Assembly: GCA_903889815.1 (NCBI GenBank)
Contig: CAISYX010000230.1
Coordinates: 1 to 6,697, forward strand
Direction of reading: 5' to 3'
DNA: 6,697 bases
From: an uncultured Gammaproteobacteria bacterium
Lineage (GTDB): Bacteria > Pseudomonadota > Gammaproteobacteria > Pseudomonadales > Pseudohongiellaceae
The translations under genes were made by a program, and so were the position numbers. This document shows positions 1 through 4,597 of the stretch, piece by piece (within the stretch, counting starts at the first letter, position 1; the number at the start of each line of letters is the position of its first letter). Under the pieces are notes generated by a model. It did not search any database. It worked only from the letters and a program-made list of their open reading frames with translations, and was not told the origin of the DNA.

Positions 1-575
1 AGCGCCGGGGCACATTGTTCGTATTGCGCCTGATAGCGCTGCGCATTGCGCTGCACTGTGTCGGCGATTTCCAGCAGCCAGGGCTTGTCGGCATAAGAGC
101 CTCGGGCGAAACCGGTATTGCCTTCGTGATAGGCCAGATACAGATTGCGGGCATCGTCTCGGGCAAGGTTGTTGCGCCGGACACTGTTGGCGTTGTACCA
201 GCCCACGAAGTCCACGGCATGGGCGAAATTGCTGCGCCGCGCCAGGCGATTCCCGGTGGACTCGCGGTAATCATCCCAGGTGCTGTCCAGTGCCTGAGCA
301 TAACCAAAGGCATCGGACGGACGTGGCCCGGGAATTACCCACAGTATGCGGGATCGGGCCGGGCGGGCACGGGAGCGGAACGCGGACTCTTGATAAAGAA
401 ACGCCATGGAAACCCCCACTGGCACATCCCAGCGCCGCTGACTCTGCTCTGCGGCGTGGAACCAGGCACGCTGATCTTCGAACAGTGAGCACACGTCACT
501 GACGCTGCGCCCGGGGCTGCTCAGACAGGCACTGAGTGACAGAGACATCAGAATGAGCAGAAGAGAGGAACGCAT
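1..575 (-). CDS. Lytic-transglycosylase-like (SLT domain) lipoprotein, 3' end outside window
   Basis: The frame is open from ATG 573-575 to the left edge, giving 191 residues with no stop. Residues 1-17 form a lipoprotein signal: a short positive start, a hydrophobic LLLILMSLSL core and lipobox L-S-A-C with Cys17, so the mature protein is probably membrane-anchored and periplasmic. The rest resembles SLT-type lytic transglycosylases, which cleave peptidoglycan glycan strands: YQESAF with candidate catalytic Glu63, FGYAQALDSTWDDY at 90-103 (GYAQ in the place of the usual GLMQ-like motif) and AYHEGNTGF at 148-156. Cys29 and Cys188 could form a disulfide. The gene follows ligA by 53 bp. ATG 575 gives the cleanest signal peptide but has no Shine-Dalgarno sequence. 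An in-frame GTG at 630-632 has one and would add 19 residues. The general class is fairly secure; the exact family and substrate are inferred. Confidence 0.8.
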   Translation of the reverse strand, partial: MRSSLLLILMSLSLSACLSSPGRSVSDVCSLFEDQRAWFHAAEQSQRRWDVPVGVSMAFLYQESAFRSRARPARSRILWVIPGPRPSDAFGYAQALDSTWDDYRESTGNRLARRSNFAHAVDFVGWYNANSVRRNNLARDDARNLYLAYHEGNTGFARGSYADKPWLLEIADTVQRNAQRYQAQYEQCAPA

Positions 576-628
576 GGCGCCGGGTCTGTGGTAAACGTGA
601 CTAGCGAGGGACCGGCCGGCTGCACTGT

Positions 629-2764
629 TCACTTCCCGTGCTCCGCCAGAAAGGCCAGGAAGGCCTCTTCGTCCATGACAGACACTTCCAGCTCCACCGC
701 CTTGTCCAGCTTCGAGCCTGCGCCGGGGCCGGCGATAACCCAGTCCGTCTTCTTCGACACACTGCCCGCCACCTTGGCGCCAAGGGACTGCAGCCGCGCC
801 TTGGCATCGTCGCGGGTCATGCGCTCCAGCGTGCCTGTGAGCACGAAGATCTGACCAGCCAGCACATCGGACTGCGCCACCACAGCCTGGTCGGCCCAGT
901 GCACGCCGGCGTCACGCAAGCGGGCGATGACATCGCGATTGGCGGCTTGCTGCAGAAAATGCGCCACGCGCGCGGCAACGATGGGACCGACATCTTCGAC
1001 GCTCTCCAGCGTTGCGGCATCGGCGGCCAGCAAGGCCTCGAGACTGCCAAAGTGACTCGCCAGGGCCAGCGCCGTGGCTTCTCCCACCTCGGGAATGCCC
1101 AGACCAAACAGAAAGCGCGGCAAGGTGGTGCTGCGAGCCTTGTCGATGGCCGCCATGAGCTTGGCCGCCGATTTGTCGCCCATGCGCTCCAGCGCCGCCA
1201 GCTGGGCATGCTGCAGATGGAACACGTCGGCCACATCGTGAATCAGGCCGCCATCCACCAGCTGCTCCACCAGCTTGTCGCCCAGGCCTTCAACATCCAG
1301 CGCGCCCCGCGCACAGAAGTGCCGGATGGCTTCCTTGCGCTGCGCGGGACACACCAGCCCGCCACTGCAGCGAAACAGGATGTCGCCATCGGGCTCCACG
1401 GCGGAACCGCAGGCGGGGCACTGCGCAGGCATGAGAATCTCGCTGCGGGTGACGAGCGCCTCTTTATTGGTCCCGTCGTTCTCGATGACCTTCACTACTT
1501 TGGGAATTACATCGCCAGCACGGCGGATGATGACACGATCCCCGATGCGCAGGCCCAGCCGGGCAATTTCGGCCATGTTGTGCAGCGTGGCGTTGCTGAC
1601 GGTGACACCGCCCACAAAGACAGGTTCCAGTCTCGCCACTGGGGTGATCGTGCCGGTGCGACCCACCTGGAACTCCACATCCCGCACCTCGGTAGCGACT
1701 TCCTCAGCCGGGAACTTGTACGCCATGGCCCAGCGGGGCGTGCGGGCATTGAAGCCCAGCTCGGCCTGCAGCTGCAGCCTGTCCACCTTGATGACGGCGC
1801 CATCGATCTCGTAATCCAGCCCATCGCGCCTGGCCAGCAGTGCCTGGGCAAAAACCAGACATTGCGTGACGCCCGTGACGGCCTGCAATTCAGGGTTCAC
1901 CACAAACCCCCACTGCTGAAGGCTCGCGAACGTGGCTGTCAATGTCGGCCAGGGCACGGTCTCGTCGCCTTCCAGAATATTGGCGCCATAACAGAACATC
2001 CGCAGCGGGCGCGAGGCGGCAATGCGCGGGTCGAGCTGCCGCAAGGTGCCAGCAGCGGCATTGCGGGGGTTCACAAAGGTCTTGCCACCGGTGACTGCGG
2101 CCTGAGCATTGGCGGCCTCGAACCCGGAGCGGCTCATGTAGATCTCGCCACGCACTTCCAGACGCCTGGGCACGGCGGGCGCATCAGTGCCAGCACGAGC
2201 GCTGGCAGGCAGCCGCAAAGGCACGTCGCGAATGGTGCGCACGTTGTGGGTGATGTCCTCGCCCGACAGGCCATCGCCGCGGGTGGCGGCACGCACCAGC
2301 ACGCCCTCCTCGTACAGCAGGCTGACAGCGACACCATCGATCTTGGGCTCACAGCTGTAGGCAATCGGTGCTGCGCTGTCCAGCCGCTTCTTGATGCGGG
2401 CCTCGAAGTCCACCAGGTCCGCTTCATCGAACACTTTGGCCAGAGACATCATCGGGACTTCATGCGTTACCTGCGCAAAGCCGGACAGGGGTGTACCCCC
2501 GACGCGCTGGGTTGGAGAATCGAGGGTGACGAACTGGGGATACTGCGCTTCGAGCTGCTCAAGCCGAGCAAACAGCCGGTCGTATTCGACATCAGGAATT
2601 TCGGGTGCATCGAGGGTGTGGTAAAGGTAATCGTGGTGCGTGATCTGCTGACGCAGCGTGGTCAGCTCCTGCAAGTCCTGCTGTGGGAGCGGGCCTAGCC
2701 CGCGAACCGGAGCCTGCCCCAGACCCTCCTCCTCACTCTGCTCTGAATCAGACCCCACTGTCAT
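629..2764 (-). CDS. ligA: NAD+-dependent DNA ligase LigA
   Basis: Seals 3'-OH/5'-phosphate nicks in duplex DNA using NAD+, joining Okazaki fragments and finishing repair in the cytoplasm. All 711 residues are present. Domain Ia carries HHDYLYH (43-49), which binds the NMN half of NAD+. The adenylation domain has the nucleotidyltransferase motif KIDG with adenylated Lys141, GEIY (206-209), DGAVIKV (321-327) and YKFPAEE (349-355). An OB fold follows, then a zinc finger with Cys449, Cys452, Cys466 and Cys472, helix-hairpin-helix repeats at about 485-605 and a C-terminal BRCT domain at about 635-711. E. coli LigA is 671 aa. Part of the excess is a ~26-residue N-terminal extension containing a REP-derived segment (20-28). 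The ATG overlaps the zipA stop as ATGA and has no Shine-Dalgarno, so translation probably depends on coupling to zipA. No internal ATG precedes Met105, leaving this the best start. Confidence 0.97.
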   Translation of the reverse strand: MTVGSDSEQSEEEGLGQAPVRGLGPLPQQDLQELTTLRQQITHHDYLYHTLDAPEIPDVEYDRLFARLEQLEAQYPQFVTLDSPTQRVGGTPLSGFAQVTHEVPMMSLAKVFDEADLVDFEARIKKRLDSAAPIAYSCEPKIDGVAVSLLYEEGVLVRAATRGDGLSGEDITHNVRTIRDVPLRLPASARAGTDAPAVPRRLEVRGEIYMSRSGFEAANAQAAVTGGKTFVNPRNAAAGTLRQLDPRIAASRPLRMFCYGANILEGDETVPWPTLTATFASLQQWGFVVNPELQAVTGVTQCLVFAQALLARRDGLDYEIDGAVIKVDRLQLQAELGFNARTPRWAMAYKFPAEEVATEVRDVEFQVGRTGTITPVARLEPVFVGGVTVSNATLHNMAEIARLGLRIGDRVIIRRAGDVIPKVVKVIENDGTNKEALVTRSEILMPAQCPACGSAVEPDGDILFRCSGGLVCPAQRKEAIRHFCARGALDVEGLGDKLVEQLVDGGLIHDVADVFHLQHAQLAALERMGDKSAAKLMAAIDKARSTTLPRFLFGLGIPEVGEATALALASHFGSLEALLAADAATLESVEDVGPIVAARVAHFLQQAANRDVIARLRDAGVHWADQAVVAQSDVLAGQIFVLTGTLERMTRDDAKARLQSLGAKVAGSVSKKTDWVIAGPGAGSKLDKAVELEVSVMDEEAFLAFLAEHGK
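630..644 (-). promoter_or_regulatory. Alternative GTG start with Shine-Dalgarno for the SLT lipoprotein, overlapping ligA stop
   Basis: Read on the minus strand, GGAG (641-644) is followed by 8 nt and then GTG (630-632), which shares bases with the ligA stop TGA (629-631) as GTGA. This GTG is in frame with the lipoprotein, with no stop in the 19 codons before ATG 575. The spacing suits translational coupling to ligA. Against it, initiation here would place about 19 extra residues before the lipoprotein signal. Whether it is the real start or only a loading site is undecided. Confidence 0.45.
2681..2708 (+). repeat. REP-like palindrome inside the ligA N-terminal coding region
   Basis: On the plus strand the element begins CTGTGGGA, followed by a perfect 6-bp stem, GCGGGC (2689-2694), loop CTA, GCCCGC (2698-2703), and ends GAACC. 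This is the layout of Pseudomonas-type REP elements: a GTGG/GTAG head, here GTGG at 2683-2686, next to a short GC-rich palindrome. It is translated as LigA residues 20-28 (VRGLGPLPQ). A second copy lies at 3232-3259 in the same orientation. Between 2684-2708 and its counterpart 22 of 25 positions agree. The REP assignment rests on pattern recognition, not a genome-wide search. Confidence 0.75.
2761..2764 (-). promoter_or_regulatory. ATGA stop/start overlap coupling zipA and ligA
   Basis: The zipA stop TGA (2761-2763) and the ligA start ATG (2762-2764) share two bases as ATGA. The minus-strand sequence just upstream of the ATG (GTCAGCCAAA) has no purine-rich ribosome binding site, so ligA is probably translated mainly by ribosomes finishing zipA. 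Confidence 0.75.
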
Positions 2765-4521
2765 TTTGGCTGACGCAACTGCCTGAGATCGAAGTCGCGC
2801 ACACGCTGACGGTAATGCTCGATGGTTTGCGCCGTCATTACGCTGCGATTGTCATCCTTCAAGTCGGCATCCAGGGCGATGCGCACCTGCTGCGCCGCCT
2901 CCAGCATCTTGTCGAAAGCCTGCATGTTGTTGCCCACGCTGGGCAGCGTCATGAAAAAGCAGACCCCGCGCGTGGAGAACTCACTGATTCTGTTGAGATC
3001 GAAGGTGCCCGGATTGACAAGATTGGCCACGCTGAACAGCACGGGAGATCGTGCAGCGCCATCCACATGCCAATGGAAAATGGCCATATCGCCGAAGCGC
3101 AGCTGATTGGCCAGCAGCACCTGCAGAAGGTCCACCCCGGCAATCTCATGATCGGGACGGGCCACCACATTGAGCACCAGTACTTCACTCAAGTCCTGGG
3201 CAGGCGCGCTACTCGCGGCAGGCACTGCCTCCCTTGGGAGCGAGCCCTGCCCGCGAACCTGCTGCACCGCAGGCTTAGTCTGCTCCGGCTTGTCCTCACG
3301 CTCACGCTTCTCGTCCGCACGCTCTGCACGGTCAAACAGAATATCGTCGTCCGGATGATCCAGGCTCAACTCCTTCTGCCGGGACTTGTCCAGCGGTTCG
3401 CGGGCCTTGCGGACTGGCGCCTGCACATTGCGAGGCGCAGAGACAGCTTCCTGATCATCGAAGCTGCCAAGCCCGAGCACGGGCTCCGCGCGATGGGCAC
3501 GTTCTTGGGACTCGGTGACATGGCCAGACGGATCGTGGGCCGTGGTGCCCTTGCCCGAGAATTTCTCGCCCGCCCATTGCAGCCAGCGGCGCGGACCACT
3601 TTTAAGGTCGTCTACCGGAGGCACTGCCTCGTCCTCGTACCAGGTGTCGGCGCTGCTGGAAGCCTTCTCTTCGACAGAGGGGCGTCCGGACGCACGCACG
3701 TCCTGCCCAGGCTCATCGGTGTTGTCATCGCCATGGACGCTCTCGAAGTCTTCAGCCTCATATTCGTCGTCTTCGCCATCCTGATCTTCCTCCCAGGACT
3801 CAAAGTCTTCCGGGTCTTCAGAATCATCTGCCTCGTTGTCCTCTGCGTCATCATCATCCCGGTCAGCGTCGTCGTACTGATCGTGCTCATCATCGTCATC
3901 GTCATCGTAGTCATCATCGTAGTCATCATCGTAGTCATCATCGTAGTCATCATCGTCGTCGCGATCGTCTTCGTCGAGATCGTCGTCGAGATCGTCGTCG
4001 AGGTCGTCGTCGAGATCGTCGTCGTCGAGATCGTCGTCAAAATACTCTGTCGCATGGGTGTCCGGTGCTGGCGCACTCATGACTGCCGGGCTCGCTGCCT
4101 GCGCAGCTGCAGCAACGGCCGCCATGCGATCAATCGGGCGATGCACGGGCTTGATGGCAGTGCGCATGCCATGCTTCTGGCGGGCCGCGTTGCGGGCTGT
4201 GGCCACACTTGACTGACGGGGCGCCGCATCAAGCGGCTCGTCCTCACCCACGGTATCCATCAACACCGGAATGGTCTGATCGCGGGACGTGTATTCAGAA
4301 TTGCGGCGCAGCACTTCATCGAAGGAACGCTGCACAAGGCGGGCGCCGCCATTGGGAAGTTCAGACGAAAGCAGTTCGTCGGGATCGTACTGGGGGATGT
4401 TCTTGTCCAGCGCCATGCGCAATTGACCGCGACGGGCGCGCAGTGCCACATACAGGCCACGCAGGATCACACCGACAATGGCGAGGATCAACAACAGTAT
4501 CAACAGTTCACGCAGACCCAT
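2761..4521 (-). CDS. zipA: Cell division protein ZipA with giant acidic linker
   Basis: ZipA tethers FtsZ polymers to the inner membrane and helps recruit later divisome proteins. This one has 586 residues, against 328 in E. coli. Residues 3-27 are a transmembrane helix followed by RARR, fitting the known topology (N-terminus periplasmic, bulk cytoplasmic). A juxtamembrane segment, DPDELLSSELPNGGARLV (46-63), looks like the conserved stretch of pseudomonad-type ZipA. Then come an Ala/basic stretch (about 105-150), an Asp-rich linker (161-260: 57 Asp and 14 Glu) with DLDD and DDDY repeats, and a mixed-charge region (about 265-440). The C-terminal FtsZ-binding domain (about 444-586) shows RFGDMAIFHWHV (475-486), FSVANLVNPGTFD (496-508) and GVCFFMTLP (519-527). 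The start is supported by AAGGAA 11 nt upstream and the membrane helix beginning at once. Residues 422-429 come from a REP-like element. The linker is the odd part; the identity is secure. Confidence 0.95.
   Translation of the reverse strand: MGLRELLILLLILAIVGVILRGLYVALRARRGQLRMALDKNIPQYDPDELLSSELPNGGARLVQRSFDEVLRRNSEYTSRDQTIPVLMDTVGEDEPLDAAPRQSSVATARNAARQKHGMRTAIKPVHRPIDRMAAVAAAAQAASPAVMSAPAPDTHATEYFDDDLDDDDLDDDLDDDLDDDLDEDDRDDDDDYDDDYDDDYDDDYDDDDDDEHDQYDDADRDDDDAEDNEADDSEDPEDFESWEEDQDGEDDEYEAEDFESVHGDDNTDEPGQDVRASGRPSVEEKASSSADTWYEDEAVPPVDDLKSGPRRWLQWAGEKFSGKGTTAHDPSGHVTESQERAHRAEPVLGLGSFDDQEAVSAPRNVQAPVRKAREPLDKSRQKELSLDHPDDDILFDRAERADEKREREDKPEQTKPAVQQVRGQGSLPREAVPAASSAPAQDLSEVLVLNVVARPDHEIAGVDLLQVLLANQLRFGDMAIFHWHVDGAARSPVLFSVANLVNPGTFDLNRISEFSTRGVCFFMTLPSVGNNMQAFDKMLEAAQQVRIALDADLKDDNRSVMTAQTIEHYRQRVRDFDLRQLRQPK
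3232..3259 (+). repeat. Second REP-like palindrome, inside the zipA linker coding region
   Basis: Core TTGGGAGC followed by the imperfect stem GCGAGC (3240-3245, one A.C mismatch), loop CCT, GCCCGC (3249-3254) and tail GAACC. It matches the ligA copy (2681-2708) at 22 of 25 core positions, in the same orientation, 551 bp away. The head reads TTGG instead of GTGG and the stem has decayed at one position, so this copy looks older. It encodes ZipA residues 422-429 (VRGQGSLP), the same frame as in ligA (VRGLGPLP), just before the FtsZ-binding domain. Confidence 0.65.
3907..3954 (-). repeat. Four perfect 12-bp tandem repeats encoding DDDY
   Basis: The plus strand shows GTAGTCATCATC four times without a mismatch or gap. 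On the coding strand each unit is GATGATGACTAC, giving Asp-Asp-Asp-Tyr. Flanking GTCATC hexamers at 3895-3906 look like degenerate units. Identity of all four copies at the third codon positions points to recent expansion by slippage or unequal exchange. The repeat lies within the Asp-rich ZipA linker, and changes by whole units would keep the reading frame. Confidence 0.95.
3970..4038 (-). repeat. Imperfect 12-bp tandem repeats encoding DLDD
   Basis: Plus-strand unit GTCGTCGAGATC (coding strand GATCTCGACGAC, Asp-Leu-Asp-Asp) recurs at 3970-3981 (first base T), 3982-3993, 3994-4005 (GAGGTC variant), 4006-4017 and 4021-4032, with an extra GTC at 4018-4020 and a half unit at 4033-4038. It is a second repeat family with a different unit from the neighbouring DDDY array but the same length, and also leaves the zipA frame intact. 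Confidence 0.9.
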
Positions 4522-4532
4522 ATCCCAGCTCT

Positions 4533-4538
4533 TTCCTT
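4533..4538 (-). promoter_or_regulatory. zipA ribosome binding site
   Basis: AAGGAA on the minus strand ends 11 nt before the zipA ATG (4519-4521). The spacing is slightly long, but this is the only Shine-Dalgarno-like sequence nearby and it supports the chosen start. Confidence 0.6.
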
Positions 4539-4561
4539 AAGTCTTTTGTCTAATTGTCAGT

Positions 4562-4590
4562 TTTATAACGCAAAAACGCTGGCATGTGAA
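4562..4590 (-). promoter_or_regulatory. Predicted sigma70 promoter for zipA-ligA
   Basis: In the 76-bp gap after smc the minus strand has TTCACA (4585-4590; 5 of 6 to TTGACA), a 17-bp spacer and TATAAA (4562-4567; 5 of 6 to TATAAT). Transcription would begin around 4555, leaving a leader of about 35 nt that contains the zipA ribosome binding site. The gap is clearly more AT-rich than the surrounding genes. It suggests zipA, ligA and the lipoprotein gene can be transcribed independently of smc. No smc terminator hairpin is evident, so read-through is also likely. Confidence 0.6.
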
Positions 4591-4597
4591 TCAGGCC

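Noticed and set aside
15..488. Plus-strand open frame at the left edge, and a 73-codon minus-strand frame at 271-492
   Set aside because: Both are out of frame with the continuous lipoprotein frame, which has a lipobox and SLT motifs and runs off the edge.
576..628. CCGGCCGG palindrome in the ligA-lipoprotein gap as a terminator
   Set aside because: The self-complementary stretch has no loop and no following T-run, and the downstream gene is in the same direction with possible coupling.
638..2698. Long open frame (686 codons) on the plus strand opposite ligA
   Set aside because: It mirrors the strongly conserved LigA reading frame. The product is His/Gln/Gly-rich with no recognisable domain, as expected of a shadow in GC-rich DNA.
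3394..3405. Inverted third REP half-site: CGGTTCGCGGGC matches the right half of the ligA copy at 12 of 12 bases
   Set aside because: The other half of the palindrome is absent, and the bases encode an ordinary Ala-Arg-Glu-Pro with common codons. A decayed remnant is possible but not supported.
2683..4212. Plus-strand open frame opposite zipA with a long Val/Ile run resembling membrane helices
   Set aside because: The hydrophobic run is simply the complement of the Asp-codon repeats (GAC/GAT read backwards as GTC/ATC). ZipA on the other strand has matching domains at both ends.
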